From: Pseudomonadota bacterium | Lineage (GTDB): Bacteria; Pseudomonadota; Alphaproteobacteria; Reyranellales; Reyranellaceae | NCBI GenBank assembly: GCA_018240745.1 | Contig: JAFEFF010000169.1 | Coordinates: 83,765-147,764 of the forward strand | Reading direction: 5' to 3' | Length of the DNA stretch: 64,000 nucleotides | Shown here: positions 24,333-35,172 of the stretch, piece by piece | Position numbering within the stretch: position 1 is the first letter of the stretch | How the letters are laid out: each line of letters starts with the position of its first letter | The notes under the pieces: generated by a model | Databases searched by the model: none | Seen by the model: only the letters and a program-made list of their open reading frames with translations | Told to the model about the DNA's origin: nothing | Position numbers and translations under genes: made by a program

Positions 24333-27300
24333 ATGACTTCTTCCAGGCGCAACAGGCTCCTGATTGCCGCGGCTGGCGTCGTAGGCGTGCTGATCGTGGC
24401 GCTTCTGATCGCGCCCTCGTTGATCGATCTCGACAGGTACAAGCCGCAGATCGTGGCCGAGGTGAAGAAGGCGACCGGCCGCGACCTGGTGATCGACGGG
24501 CCGGCCTCGCTCAGCCTGTTGCCGCTGCCGAGCGCCACCGTGAGCGGCGTGAAGTTCTTCAACATGCCGGGGGCGAAAAACCCCAACATGGTCGAGGTGA
24601 AGTCGATCACGGTGAAACCGTCGGTGCTCGCGCTGCTGGTCGGGCGGCTCGCGGTCGACGAGGTGACGCTGGTCGAGCCCAAGATCGTTCTGGAGATCAA
24701 TGCCGAGGGCAAGCCGAACTGGGAATTCGCGCCGTCGGTCGCCGAGGCCAAGCCCGCCGCGCCCAAGCCCAGCTCGCCCATGCCCTTGTCGCTGGGCAGG
24801 CTCGCGATCGAGAACGGCACGCTGATCTTCAGCGATTCCAAGGCCGGCCTCTCGGTCACCGCCGAGAAGGCGAACTTCGAGGCCTCGGTCGGCTCGATCG
24901 ACGGGCCGTATTCCCTGGCCGGCAGCGCCATGGTCAACGGCGCGCCGCTCAAGCTCGATCTCTCGGTCGGTGCGAAGGGCGGAGACGGCATGGCGACGTC
25001 GATCGCGCTCGAAGCGGGCGGCGGCAAGCTCAGCTTCAACGGCAAGCTCTCCGAGCTCGGCCCCAACGCCAGGCTCGTGGGCCAGGCCAGCGCTTCGGCC
25101 GATTCGCTGACGGCGTTCGCCGCGACCCTGATCGGGCTGGCGGGTCAACCGGTGCCGGCCCTGCCACCATTGCTCGCCAGCAAGTTCAGCTTCGACGGCG
25201 CCATCGAGGCCTCGCAGAGCCAGTTCGCCGCGCGCGACTTCAAGCTCGCGCTGGCGGGCGACAGCGGCTCCGGCTCGATCGCCGTCACCCTCAAGCCCGC
25301 GCTCGCGGTCGACGCCAGGCTGTCCCTGCCCAGGATCGATCTCGATCGCGTGCTGGCAGGCCTCTCGGCCCCGCCGCCCCCCGCCACGCCGGGCAAGCCC
25401 GCTTCGGCGGCGACGCCCACGAGCAGTGGCGGGGCGAGCTTCCTCGAGACCCTGACGGCGAAGATCTCGCTCGACGCGGCAGAGGTCGTCTACAACAAGC
25501 AATCGGTGCGCAAGGTCGCGATCGAGCTCGACGCCAAGGGCGGCGCGGTCGCCGTGCCGCGGCTCGCCGCCACGCTGCCCGGCGACATGGTTCTGCAGGC
25601 GCAGTCGACCCTGTCGGGCAGGGCGGTCAGCGGCGATTTCAGCCTGGTCGGGCCCAAGCTGCGCGACACGCTCGCCTGGCTCGCGATCGACACCTCCTCG
25701 CTGCCCCCCAACAAGCTCACCAGACTGAGCCTCAAGGGCCAGCTCGGCTCGAGCGGCGGCGCGGTACAGGTCAAGAACGCCGCCTTCGAGCTCGACGACG
25801 TCAAGGGCACCGGCGGCGTCACCATCACCTTCTCGGTGCCGTTGTCGATCGTCACCCAGATCGACATCGACTCGGTCGACCTCGATTCCTACCTGGCCAA
25901 GCCTGCGGGCGGCGACAAGAAGCCGGCGGCGCCGGCTCCGGCCGCGGCGCCCGGCAGCAAGCCGCCCACATCGGTCGGGCCGTCGATCGGGCTGAAGCTC
26001 AAGATCGCCAGGGCGATCTACAACAAGCAGGCGATCGGCGGCATCCAGGCCAACCTGGCGCTGAAGGGCCGCACGGTCTCGTTCGACGACATCTCGGTCT
26101 CGAACCTGGGCGGCGCGCGTCTCGCGGTGCGTGGCAACGTCACCGACTTCGACCAGCCGTCGCGGCGCTTCGACGTCGCCTTCAACTTCGAGGCGCCCGA
26201 TCTCGCGCCCGTGCTCAGGATCGCGGGCGCCACCGCGCCGGACACCTTCGGCAAGGTTGCTGCGAAGGGTGGCGTGTCGGGCTCCGTCGAGGCGATGACG
26301 TTCCGCGAGCTCGAGATCGCGGCCGAGGGCCAGACCGCGCGGATCGACGGCACGCTGACCATGCCGGGCGCGGCGACGCGGCCGCCCTCGACGATCGGCT
26401 ACAAGGGCAAGGTCACGGCCAACGGCCAGACGATCGAGGGCACGGTCGAGGCCAAGGTTGCCGATCGGCCCGAAATCAAGGCCGACCTGCGCACCAGCCT
26501 GCTCGACCTCGACAAGTTCGGCAGCGCACCGGCACCGACGCAGCGCGGCAAGCCGGCGGCGCCGGCGCAACCGGCGACGCAAACCATCGACACGGCGCCG
26601 CTGCGTGCGTTCGACGCTTCGTTCAAGCTGGTCGCCGGTACGCTGATCAGCTCGCCGCTTCGCCTCAACAACGCCGACATTGCCCTTACGCTGAAGGATG
26701 GGCTGCTCACGCTGCAGCACCTGAAGGGCGGTCTGTATGGCGGCGCGGTCGATCTCTCGGGAACGATCGACGGCCGCAAGCCCGCCCTGGCGATCGACTT
26801 CAAGGGCGACGCCAGGGGCATCAACCTCGCCGAGATGCTGCGCAGCACCTCGGGCACCAACGTGTTCGGCGGCAAGGTCCGGGTGACGGTCGACGGACAG
26901 CTCAACGCGACCGGCATCACGCTCAAAGGTGCCGGCACCACGCGCGAGCAACTGCGCGGCTCGATGGTCGGCGGCCTGCAGCTCAGCGGGCACGTTTTCG
27001 CCGGCGCCGACCAGGCGCTGATCACGCTCGGCACGGGCGCGGCAAACGCGGTCGGCGGCGTGGTCGACAACACGCTCGGCAACGTGCTGGGCGTGGTCGG
27101 CGCGCGCAGCCCGACCAACCTGCTGACGGCCGCCTCGGTGCTCCTAAACCGCTTCGTGAACCGCAACAACCCGATCTCGGGCCATCTCGACATCGCGGGC
27201 GGCATGGTGAGCGACAAGAGCCTGGTCGTCTCGGGCGACCGCGCCACGGCCAATATCGCGACGCGCACCAACCTGGTCACGCGGACGACCAACACGACCG

Positions 27301-27527
27301 TGAACTTCGTGCTCGCTGAGGATCCGTCGGCGCCCTACATCATCGCCTCGATCAACGGCCCGCTCTCGGGCCCGAGCTACAGCGTCAGTCGTGGCAGCGC
27401 CAAGGATCCGCCGGGCGTGGTCAACACGCTCACCAATGCAGTGCCCAACATCGTCCCCGGCGTCGGCAATGTCCTGCCCAAGGTGCCGCTGCCCAATCTT
27501 CCCCTGCCCAACCTCTTCGGACGCTGA
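24333..27527 (+). CDS. AsmA family protein
   Basis: 1064-residue AsmA-like protein. One N-terminal membrane segment (residues 9-27) is followed by the conserved SLIDLDRYKPQIVAEVKKATGRDLVIDG. Long beta-strand repeats fill the periplasmic part, broken by Ala/Pro linkers near 350 and 530, and the C-terminal AsmA_2 region contains GTNVFGGKV. Such proteins form bridge-like grooves implicated in phospholipid transport to the outer membrane. AGGGAGA at 24321-24327 fixes the ATG at 24333; the earlier in-frame start overlaps the DUF4169 gene. The nitroreductase ATG begins on the base after its stop. Confidence 0.9.
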   Translation: MTSSRRNRLLIAAAGVVGVLIVALLIAPSLIDLDRYKPQIVAEVKKATGRDLVIDGPASLSLLPLPSATVSGVKFFNMPGAKNPNMVEVKSITVKPSVLALLVGRLAVDEVTLVEPKIVLEINAEGKPNWEFAPSVAEAKPAAPKPSSPMPLSLGRLAIENGTLIFSDSKAGLSVTAEKANFEASVGSIDGPYSLAGSAMVNGAPLKLDLSVGAKGGDGMATSIALEAGGGKLSFNGKLSELGPNARLVGQASASADSLTAFAATLIGLAGQPVPALPPLLASKFSFDGAIEASQSQFAARDFKLALAGDSGSGSIAVTLKPALAVDARLSLPRIDLDRVLAGLSAPPPPATPGKPASAATPTSSGGASFLETLTAKISLDAAEVVYNKQSVRKVAIELDAKGGAVAVPRLAATLPGDMVLQAQSTLSGRAVSGDFSLVGPKLRDTLAWLAIDTSSLPPNKLTRLSLKGQLGSSGGAVQVKNAAFELDDVKGTGGVTITFSVPLSIVTQIDIDSVDLDSYLAKPAGGDKKPAAPAPAAAPGSKPPTSVGPSIGLKLKIARAIYNKQAIGGIQANLALKGRTVSFDDISVSNLGGARLAVRGNVTDFDQPSRRFDVAFNFEAPDLAPVLRIAGATAPDTFGKVAAKGGVSGSVEAMTFRELEIAAEGQTARIDGTLTMPGAATRPPSTIGYKGKVTANGQTIEGTVEAKVADRPEIKADLRTSLLDLDKFGSAPAPTQRGKPAAPAQPATQTIDTAPLRAFDASFKLVAGTLISSPLRLNNADIALTLKDGLLTLQHLKGGLYGGAVDLSGTIDGRKPALAIDFKGDARGINLAEMLRSTSGTNVFGGKVRVTVDGQLNATGITLKGAGTTREQLRGSMVGGLQLSGHVFAGADQALITLGTGAANAVGGVVDNTLGNVLGVVGARSPTNLLTAASVLLNRFVNRNNPISGHLDIAGGMVSDKSLVVSGDRATANIATRTNLVTRTTNTTVNFVLAEDPSAPYIIASINGPLSGPSYSVSRGSAKDPPGVVNTLTNAVPNIVPGVGNVLPKVPLPNLPLPNLFGR

Positions 27528-28358
27528 ATGCTCGACAAACTGATGGCTGCGCTCAAGGCGCGATTCGGAACCGCGCCCGCGCTCGGGGAGGCGCCCAGGA
27601 ACTCCGACGTGCTGGCCGAGATGGCCAATCGTCGCGTGATCCGCCGCTACACGGACCAGCCGGTCGATCCGGCGCTGCTGGACACGCTGTGTGCGGTGGC
27701 GCTGTCGGCGCCCTCGAAGTCGGACCTGCAACAGGCCGACATCGTGATCGTCTCCGACAAGGGCCAGCGCGAGAAGCTCGAGGCTTTGCTGCCCGACAAT
27801 CCGTGGGTGAAGGCGGCGCCGGTGTTCCTGGTGTTCTGTGGCAACAACCGTCGCCATCGCCTGCTGTTCGAATGGCGCAAGCGCCCGTTCGTGAACGACT
27901 ACCTCGACCCGTTCTTCAATGCCTCGGTCGATGCCGGCATCGTGCTGGCGACCTTCATCGCCGCCGCCGACCGCGTCGGCCTGGGGAGCTGCCCGATCAG
28001 CGCCATCCGCAACCATGCCCAGGAGGTCTCGGACATCCTGTCGCTGCCGGCGCACGTTTTCCCGGTGGCGGCGCTGGGCGCCGGCTGGCCGTCCTTCGCA
28101 GGGGTGATGAGTCCCCGACTCGGCCTCGACGTCACGATCCACCGCGACCGCTATGACGAGAGCGGGCTCGAAGAGAAGATCGCCGCCTACGACAAGCGCC
28201 GCGAGACGGTCCAGCCTTACCGCACGCAGCGCTACACGGAAAAGTTCGGCCAGAGCGCCGAGTACGGCTGGTCGGAGGACAAGGCCCGGCAATATTCGGT
28301 GCCCGAGCGGGCCGATTTCGGTGCTTTCGTGCGCCGCAAGGGCTTCAAGCTCGACTGA
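27528..28358 (+). CDS. nitroreductase family protein (NfsA-like)
   Basis: 276-residue FMN-dependent oxidoreductase. MANRRVIRRYTDQPVD gives the FMN-phosphate-binding Arg/Ser region, ALSAPSKSDLQQADIV fits the S-x-x-N/Q flavin contact, and GLGSCPISAIRN the second half. The extended C-terminus with VQPYRTQRYTEKFG resembles NADPH-using NfsA/FRP types. Physiological substrate unknown. The ATG directly abuts the AsmA stop. The 3' end overlaps the convergent RHH gene by 14 bases. Confidence 0.88.
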   Translation: MLDKLMAALKARFGTAPALGEAPRNSDVLAEMANRRVIRRYTDQPVDPALLDTLCAVALSAPSKSDLQQADIVIVSDKGQREKLEALLPDNPWVKAAPVFLVFCGNNRRHRLLFEWRKRPFVNDYLDPFFNASVDAGIVLATFIAAADRVGLGSCPISAIRNHAQEVSDILSLPAHVFPVAALGAGWPSFAGVMSPRLGLDVTIHRDRYDESGLEEKIAAYDKRRETVQPYRTQRYTEKFGQSAEYGWSEDKARQYSVPERADFGAFVRRKGFKLD

Positions 28359-28560
28359 TCTTCCGCTTGGCCTGCTTCAGCGCGTAGATCCTCAGCGCGC
28401 TGGAGAGGTTCGTCCCCGCGCGCGCCTTGTCGATCTCGGTCACCAGCGCATTGAGGGACAATTTGCGTTGATGCGCGATCGCCGTCAGCTCGTCCCAGAA
28501 CTCGTCCTCGAGGGACACGCTGGTCTGGTGCCCGTGAATGGTGATCGAGCGTTTACGCAT
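28345..28560 (-). CDS. ribbon-helix-helix domain protein (RHH_4 type)
   Basis: 71-residue protein: MRKRSITIHGHQTSVSLEDEFWDELTAIA then a basic helix. RSITIHGHQTSVSLE is the beta-strand and first helix of the RHH_4 family common in alphaproteobacteria. Probably a dimeric DNA-binding protein; target unknown. The ATG at 28560 puts this motif at the N-terminus; a longer frame to 28614 adds unrelated residues. It diverges from typA, whose predicted promoter lies in the shared 116-base gap. Confidence 0.82.
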   Translation of the reverse strand: MRKRSITIHGHQTSVSLEDEFWDELTAIAHQRKLSLNALVTEIDKARAGTNLSSALRIYALKQAKRKISRA

Positions 28561-28601
28561 GCGTGAAGTGTGACAGCGGCAAGAAGCCCACTCAACGTGC
28601 C

Positions 28602-28630
28602 TTGCCGGTGTCACAGCCCATGCGTATATA
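28602..28630 (+). promoter_or_regulatory. candidate sigma-70-type promoter of typA
   Basis: TTGCCG at 28602-28607, 17-base spacer, TATATA at 28625-28630. Transcription would begin near 28637, leaving a leader of about 40 bases before the typA ATG. Good match in spacing and -10; inferred from pattern. Confidence 0.55.
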
Positions 28631-28676
28631 CCCGCGCAAACACAGCCCCTTTCTTCCCCCGGAAACCGATCCCCTT

Positions 28677-30518
28677 ATGGATATCCGCAACGTCGCGATC
28701 ATCGCGCACGTCGACCATGGCAAGACGACCCTCGTGGACTGCCTGCTGAAGCAGAGCGGCACGTTCCGCGACAACCAGCAGGTCGCCGAGCGCGCCATGG
28801 ACTCCAACGACCTCGAGCGCGAGCGCGGCATCACCATCCTCGCCAAGGCGACCTCGGTCGTCTGGAAAGGCACGCGCGTCAACATCGTCGACACGCCCGG
28901 CCACGCCGACTTCGGCGGCGAGGTCGAGCGCATCCTCTCGATGGTCGATGGCGTGGTGCTGCTGGTCGATGCCGCCGAAGGCCCGCTGCCGCAGACGAAG
29001 TTCGTGCTCGGCAAGGCGCTGCGGCTCGGCCTCGAGCCGATCGTGCTGATCAACAAGGTCGACCGGCCCGATTCCCGTGCCCACCAGGTGCATGACGAGA
29101 TCTTCGACCTGTTCAGCGCGCTCGATGCCAATGACGCGCAGCTCGACTTCCCGACCCTGTTCGCCTCCGCCAAGCAGGGCTGGGCGGCCGAGTCGCTCGA
29201 GGCCGAGCACAAGGACATGGCGCCGCTGTTCGACCTGATCCTGCGTCACGTGCCGGCGCCCACGATCGATGCCGATCCGCAGTTCCGGATGCTGGTCACG
29301 ACGCTGGAATCCGATCCGTTCCTCGGCCGCATCCTGACCGGCCGCATCCAGTCGGGCGTCATCAGGCCAAACACGATGCTCAAGGCCCTGAGCGGCCACG
29401 GCGACGGCAAGGGCGAGAAGATCGAGGAGACCCGGGTCACCAAGCTGCTGGCCTTCCGTGGATTGGAACGTCAGCCGATCGACCAGGCCGAGGCCGGCGA
29501 CATCGTGGCCATCGCCGGCTTCAAGACGGCGACCGTGGCCGACACGTTGGGCGACCTCACGGTCGAGACGGCGCTGCCGGCCCAGCCGGTCGATCCGCCC
29601 ACGCTGGCCATGAACTTCATGGTCAACGATTCGCCGCTCGCCGGCCGCGAGGGTGACAAGGTCACGACCCGCATGATCCGGGCCCGGCTGATGCGCGAGG
29701 CCGAGGGCAATGTCGCCATCCGCGTGCGCGATACCGAGAACACCGACTCCTACGAAGTCGCCGGCCGCGGCGAACTGCAGCTCGGCGTGCTCATCGAGAC
29801 CATGCGCCGCGAGGGCTTCGAGCTGGCGGTCGGCCGCCCCCGGGTGCTGTTCCAGACCGATCCGCAGACCGGCCAGCGGCTGGAGCCGATCGAGGAGGTC
29901 GTGGTCGACGTCGACGACGCCTATACCGGCGTGGTGGTCGAGCAGATCAGCCAGCGCAAGGGCGAGCTGCAGGACATGCGCCCGTCGGGCGCCGGCAAGA
30001 CCCGTCTGGTGTTCCACGCGCCGTCGCGCGGCCTGATCGGCTACCACGGTGAGTTTCTGACCGATACCCGGGGCACCGGCGTCATGAACCGGCTGTTCCA
30101 CGCCTACGGTCCGTTCCGCGGGCCGATCCCGGGCCGGCGAAATGGCGCGCTGATCGCCAATGCCGAGGGCACGGCGGTCGCCTATGCTCTATGGAATCTC
30201 GAGGAGCGGGGCCCGATGTTCATCGATCCGGGCACCGCGGTATACGAAGGGATGCTGATCGGTGAGCACAGCCGGGGGAACGATCTCGACGTCAATGTGT
30301 TGAAGGGAAAGCAGCTCACCAACATCCGCGCGGCCGGCAAGGACGAGGCCGTCCGCCTGACCCCGCCCCGCCGGATGACCCTCGAGCAGGCAATCGCGTA
30401 CATCGACGATGACGAACTCGTCGAGGTGACACCAAAGTCGATCAGGCTGCGCAAGCGGTTCCTCAATCCGGAGGACCGCAAGCGAGCCCGGAAGCAGGCC
30501 GCCCTGGCGGCCGAATAG
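28677..30518 (+). CDS. typA: translational GTPase TypA/BipA
   Basis: 613-residue ribosome-associated GTPase (E. coli BipA 607). All G motifs are present: [10 protein letters not shown] (G1), RGITILAK (G2), DTPGHADFG (G3) and NKVDRPDS (G4). Elongation-factor domains II, III and V follow and the BipA-specific C-terminal domain includes [17 protein letters not shown]. It supports 50S assembly and stress adaptation. The start [15 protein letters not shown] is canonical, so the in-frame ATG further upstream (28620), which would also precede the predicted transcript start, is rejected. Confidence 0.95.
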   Translation: MDIRNVAIIAHVDHGKTTLVDCLLKQSGTFRDNQQVAERAMDSNDLERERGITILAKATSVVWKGTRVNIVDTPGHADFGGEVERILSMVDGVVLLVDAAEGPLPQTKFVLGKALRLGLEPIVLINKVDRPDSRAHQVHDEIFDLFSALDANDAQLDFPTLFASAKQGWAAESLEAEHKDMAPLFDLILRHVPAPTIDADPQFRMLVTTLESDPFLGRILTGRIQSGVIRPNTMLKALSGHGDGKGEKIEETRVTKLLAFRGLERQPIDQAEAGDIVAIAGFKTATVADTLGDLTVETALPAQPVDPPTLAMNFMVNDSPLAGREGDKVTTRMIRARLMREAEGNVAIRVRDTENTDSYEVAGRGELQLGVLIETMRREGFELAVGRPRVLFQTDPQTGQRLEPIEEVVVDVDDAYTGVVVEQISQRKGELQDMRPSGAGKTRLVFHAPSRGLIGYHGEFLTDTRGTGVMNRLFHAYGPFRGPIPGRRNGALIANAEGTAVAYALWNLEERGPMFIDPGTAVYEGMLIGEHSRGNDLDVNVLKGKQLTNIRAAGKDEAVRLTPPRRMTLEQAIAYIDDDELVEVTPKSIRLRKRFLNPEDRKRARKQAALAAE

Positions 30519-30548
30519 TGGCGTAGCAGAGAGCAACAGAGGACAAGC

Positions 30549-30953
30549 TTGAAGAACAAGGACACCTTCACCGACCGGTTGGAAGCCCAGGCCAAGGCTA
30601 AGCAGGCACTGCTCGAGAAGGCCAAGAAGAACGACCCCGCGAGCGACCCGGAATTCGCCGCCCGCCAGCAGGCGCGCATCGAAGCCGCCCGCATCCGTGA
30701 AGAGCGCGAGGCCGAGCGCCGCCGCGCCGTGCAGGCGGAGCGTGAGCGCGTCCGCGCCGAGCGCGCTGCGATCGCAGCCGCCAAGGCCGCCGAGGCCGCT
30801 CGCAAGGCCGAGGAGGCCCGCCTCGCCGCCGAGCAGGCCCGCAAGGAGGCCGAGGAGCGCGCCCGCCGCGCCATCCGGACGGCCCCCAAGCCGGTCCAGC
30901 TCGGCCTCAAGGACCTCAAGGCCGCCCTCGAAGCCCGCACCGGCGGGAAATGA
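30549..30953 (+). CDS. DUF6481 family coiled-coil protein
   Basis: 134-residue Ala/Arg/Glu-rich protein. The TTG start at 30549 is supported by AGAGGA at 30538-30543. F-x-x-R-L-E-A-Q-A near the N-terminus and a continuous charged helix from about residue 40 to 115 fit a long coiled coil, as in DUF6481 proteins next to other genes in alphaproteobacteria. No enzymatic motif. Thirty bases after typA on the same strand, possibly cotranscribed. It is followed directly by the small palindrome at 30961. Confidence 0.75.
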   Translation: MKNKDTFTDRLEAQAKAKQALLEKAKKNDPASDPEFAARQQARIEAARIREEREAERRRAVQAERERVRAERAAIAAAKAAEAARKAEEARLAAEQARKEAEERARRAIRTAPKPVQLGLKDLKAALEARTGGK

Positions 30954-30960
30954 TTCTTTC

Positions 30961-30980
30961 GCTGGGGGCGCGCCCCCAGC
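30961..30980. repeat. minimal palindromic element, copy 4
   Basis: Perfect 20-bp palindrome GCTGGGGGCGCGCCCCCAGC in the 34-base gap between two convergent genes. It equals the outer ends of copies 1 and 2 fused without a centre, so it looks like an internally deleted member of the family. It could also act as a bidirectional hairpin. Confidence 0.7.
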
Positions 30981-30987
30981 ACAAGAC

Positions 30988-31668
30988 TTACAGCCGTCCG
31001 CCGGTCAGGCTGGCGCGCTGGCTGATTTCGATGTGGTTGCCATCGGGATCGCAGACGAACGCGTACCGCACCGTTTCGCCCAGCACGCGCACGTCGCCAC
31101 CCGGCGTGCCGCCGCGGCCGAGGATGCCCTCGTATTCGGCGACGCAATCGAACACCTGCACGGTCGTGTAGCGGTAGCCCAGCCCGCGCCACTCCTTGCC
31201 GCGGTGCTCGACCTTGCCCTGCTCGGCGATCACCATCAGGGAATCGCCGCAGCGGTAGCGGCCGTCGCCCACCCGCTCGTACTGCATGACGTGCGTCCAG
31301 AAGCGGTCGTGCGCGGCGGGGTCGTTCACGCGCAACAGGATGGCGATGCCCTCGACCCCGTCCCAGCCCTTGGGCACCAGGGTGACCTTGTTTCCGTCCG
31401 GATCGGCCAGTGGCCTGGGGGAGCTCAATCCCTCGCGGGCGATCTGCAGCCCGATGATGCCGGACGGGGCGATCGCCGGCAGCGGATCGCGGGCATGGTT
31501 CATCTTCAGGATCGAGCCGTTCATGTGATGGCGGTGCTGCTGCACCCCGCCGCCTACCTTGCCCATGTGGTCGTAGGGCAGGCCGACGGTGTGCTGCCAG
31601 AAGGCGAGTTGGGGCTCGCGCGCGTTGGAAAACAGGCCGATATCGAGATGGGGCTTGGCGAGATTCAT
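30988..31668 (-). CDS. VOC family protein (glyoxalase/dioxygenase fold)
   Basis: 226 residues with two beta-alpha-beta-beta-beta modules, about 5-100 and 108-220. Possible metal ligands are His in KPHLDIGLF, Glu near AREGL and the terminal GNHIEISQ Glu. VOC enzymes include glyoxalases, extradiol dioxygenases and resistance proteins; no subfamily is clear. The upstream gap (31669-31807) is distinctly AT-rich and is shared with the divergent SH3-like gene, so it probably holds both promoters. Confidence 0.82.
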   Translation of the reverse strand: MNLAKPHLDIGLFSNAREPQLAFWQHTVGLPYDHMGKVGGGVQQHRHHMNGSILKMNHARDPLPAIAPSGIIGLQIAREGLSSPRPLADPDGNKVTLVPKGWDGVEGIAILLRVNDPAAHDRFWTHVMQYERVGDGRYRCGDSLMVIAEQGKVEHRGKEWRGLGYRYTTVQVFDCVAEYEGILGRGGTPGGDVRVLGETVRYAFVCDPDGNHIEISQRASLTGGRL

Positions 31669-31807
31669 GGGGATAACCAGGGTCGTCGGTTACAAAAGAT
31701 ACAAATGGCGAAACGACTCTTACACATCATGATTGATAGATTGATTTTTGGGTAATCGGCTGTCGGGTGGGGACTTGAGCGGCCATCGGATGGGAAGGAA
31801 GTCAGCC

Positions 31808-32347
31808 ATGATGCGAGCCGTCATTGGCACGGTTGTCGTGCTCGCGGGTCTTGCGGTCCTCGAGGAGTCGGTCGACGCCAGCACCGGCCTTGCCGGCTCA
31901 TGCAAGGCGGCACAGGCCTATGCCCTGATGCCAGCCGGCGAGCCGCTCGTCGTGCGCGCCACGCCGACGCCGGAAGGCGCCGTGGTCGGCATGATCGTGC
32001 CGCGCGAGATGGCTCGGGATCTCTCGTCGGCGACCGTCACCATGATCGGCAGCCAGGGCGGCTGGGCGCACATCGTCGTCGGTGGTCCGGACTACACCGC
32101 GATCGACAAGGTGACGCGCCAGACCGGCTGGATCCCGGCCGACGCGCTTTCGGTCGATACGCACCTCGATACGCCGGTGAAGATCTACGACCGGCCGGGT
32201 CTGCTGGGCCACGGGATCGGCAAGGTGCAGGACATGCAGTTCCGCGTGCTCGGCTGCAAGGGCGAGTTCCTGCAGGTGATCAACGCCGACAAGGGCAACG
32301 TCTGGCTCGACCGCTGGTGCTCCCGGCAGGACGGCTGCCGCGGCTAG
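31808..32347 (+). CDS. secreted SH3-like domain protein
   Basis: 179 residues. An N-terminal signal sequence (AVIGTVVVLAGLAVL, mature part starting near residue 25) is followed by two beta-rich halves. The segment with GSQGGWAHIVVGG and TGWIPADAL reads as a bacterial SH3-like fold. Four Cys in the mature part (SCKAA, LGCKG, RWCSRQDGC) suggest disulphides in the periplasm. GGAAGGAAG at 31794-31802 favours ATG 31808 over an upstream ATG at 31748. An 18-bp perfect palindrome (32339-32356) spans its stop codon. Confidence 0.72.
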   Translation: MMRAVIGTVVVLAGLAVLEESVDASTGLAGSCKAAQAYALMPAGEPLVVRATPTPEGAVVGMIVPREMARDLSSATVTMIGSQGGWAHIVVGGPDYTAIDKVTRQTGWIPADALSVDTHLDTPVKIYDRPGLLGHGIGKVQDMQFRVLGCKGEFLQVINADKGNVWLDRWCSRQDGCRG

Positions 32348-32356
32348 CTAGCCGCG
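32339..32356. terminator. perfect palindrome over the stop codon between convergent genes
   Basis: CGCGGCTAGCTAGCCGCG, an 18-bp perfect palindrome that includes the TAG stop of the SH3-like gene and lies 12 bases from the fumarase stop. No T-run, so any terminator role is tentative. Confidence 0.35.
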
Positions 32357-32367
32357 ACGACTACGCC

Positions 32368-33984
<1,617 letters not shown>

Positions 33985-34080
33985 GGCTTCTCCTGACGGA
34001 AGCCGCCCTAAAACCGCAAAAAGCGCGGCGCGTCTAGCTTTATTGCGCGGGACGCGGCAACACCACCGGTGTCAGCGAGC

Positions 34081-34647
34081 TTACTTCTTTCGGAAGCTGT
34101 CGAGCTTGACGATCTTCGAAGCCGGATCGCCGGTCTTTTCCGGCGTCTCGGCCGGCTTGTCGGCGGTGTCGGCCTGGGGTTCGCCGGGCGCGGCGCTGGT
34201 GGGCGCGCCGAGCGACGGGCGCTTTTCCGGCGCGGGGAGGGGCGTGGCGCTGGCCGGCGCCGCGGCGGGCTTCTCGGCCGGCACCGTGCCCTTGTCCTTG
34301 CGGTCGAATTGCAGGCCGAACCGCACCGAAGGGTCGACGAACGCCGACAGCGCGGCGAACGGCACCTTTATGCGCTCCTGCTGCTTGTTGAAGCTCACCG
34401 TCACCTCGAAGAAATCCTCGGCGAGGACGAGGTCCCAGTACTGGTGCTGGAGCACGATCGTCATCTCTTCCGGATACTTGGCGCGCAGATAGTCGGGCAG
34501 GCGCACGCCGGGATCGGTGCTGCGGAACGAGATGTAGAAATGATGCGAGCCGGGCAGACCTTTGTCCGCGACCTGACGCAGCACGCGACGCACGACGCCG
34601 CGCAGCGCATCGTCGACAAGAGCGTCGTAGTGAAAGCGGTCGTTCAT
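34081..34647 (-). CDS. sspB: SspB, ClpXP adaptor for ssrA-tagged proteins
   Basis: 188-residue stringent starvation protein B of the alphaproteobacterial type. The globular tag-binding domain covers about 1-125 (NDRFHYDALVDDALRGVVRR, GLPGSHHFYISF, YPEEMTIVLQHQYWDL, DPSVRFGLQF). An Ala/Pro-rich linker (about 130-175) and the ClpX-binding tail IVKLDSFRKK follow. It delivers tmRNA-tagged proteins to ClpXP. ATG 34647 is chosen because homology begins there; a start at 34716 adds unrelated residues. It lies directly downstream of the tmRNA gene on the same strand. Confidence 0.93.
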   Translation of the reverse strand: MNDRFHYDALVDDALRGVVRRVLRQVADKGLPGSHHFYISFRSTDPGVRLPDYLRAKYPEEMTIVLQHQYWDLVLAEDFFEVTVSFNKQQERIKVPFAALSAFVDPSVRFGLQFDRKDKGTVPAEKPAAAPASATPLPAPEKRPSLGAPTSAAPGEPQADTADKPAETPEKTGDPASKIVKLDSFRKK

Positions 34648-34751
34648 GAAACGTCGGTGCCCATTGGAAGTCTCGACCTGCCCTGCAGGAGAGTCAACGT
34701 CGCCAATACCGGGCATCGCACCGAAAGAGAAGAGCGGATCTGTGAGAAAGT

Positions 34752-35038
34752 GGGAGGGGCTTCTGTTGCCCGGTGCCCCTCCCGAAACCGCGCTTACGTC
34801 CGCTGTTTAGGCGGCAGCAGCGAGTGCAACGTCGTTATCGTTGGCACTTGTGTGTGGCCCGTCACGGCGGAACCATACCGGGCAAAAACCGCGCCTTTAC
34901 CACGCTCGTCGATCCTGTTTCGCCCCCATCGGTCCCGCCCAGCCAGGCGAGGAGAAGATGGTGGAGGCGCCGGGTACCGCCCCCGGGTCCGATACGCTTA
35001 TGCCACGCGGCGTTTATCGCCATAGTCGGTTGCCCGAC
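34752..35038 (-). ncRNA. ssrA: tmRNA, circularly permuted two-piece ssrA gene
   Basis: Read on the minus strand. The acceptor piece comes first (start about 35038 from the promoter, CCA-3' end at 34959) and includes a T-arm-like stem CCGGG/CCCGG then CGCCTCCACCA. A spacer of about 31 bases (34928-34958) is removed. The coding piece starts at 34927 with GGGGGCGAAACAGGATCGAC. GGGGGCG pairs with CGCCTCC to form the seven-pair acceptor stem with one G-U. The tag frame is at 34845-34807 and a 9-bp hairpin at 34783-34752 marks the likely 3' end. It rescues stalled ribosomes. Ends are approximate. Confidence 0.93.
34807..34845 (-). other. tmRNA tag-peptide reading frame (ANDNDVALAAAA)
   Basis: From the resume codon GCC at 34845 the frame reads Ala-Asn-Asp-Asn-Asp-Val-Ala-Leu-Ala-Ala-Ala-Ala, then TAA (34809-34807). 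The AND(N) start is the SspB-binding element typical of alphaproteobacterial tags and the hydrophobic Ala-rich end is the ClpX degron. Confidence 0.93.
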
Positions 35039-35044
35039 AGAGCC

Positions 35045-35073
35045 TATATAGGCGTTCCGGCCGCCTTTTTGAA
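35045..35073 (-). promoter_or_regulatory. candidate promoter of ssrA
   Basis: On the minus strand TTCAAA (35073-35068), 17-base spacer, TATATA (35050-35045). Predicted transcript start near 35038, consistent with an acceptor piece of about 80 bases. Confidence 0.6.
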
Positions 35074-35172
35074 GGCGACGAACAGAGGTGCGTCGAACGT
35101 TGTGGATCGTCGCCGGTGGGCGGCGCCGGTCCCGGCAGCTAGAGTGCGGCCAAACAAGACCGGAAGACCGAC

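Noticed and set aside
24273..26993. 906-codon open frame antisense to the AsmA-like gene
   Set aside because: Extreme Arg/Asp/His composition without motifs; a by-product of third-position GC bias opposite a real gene.
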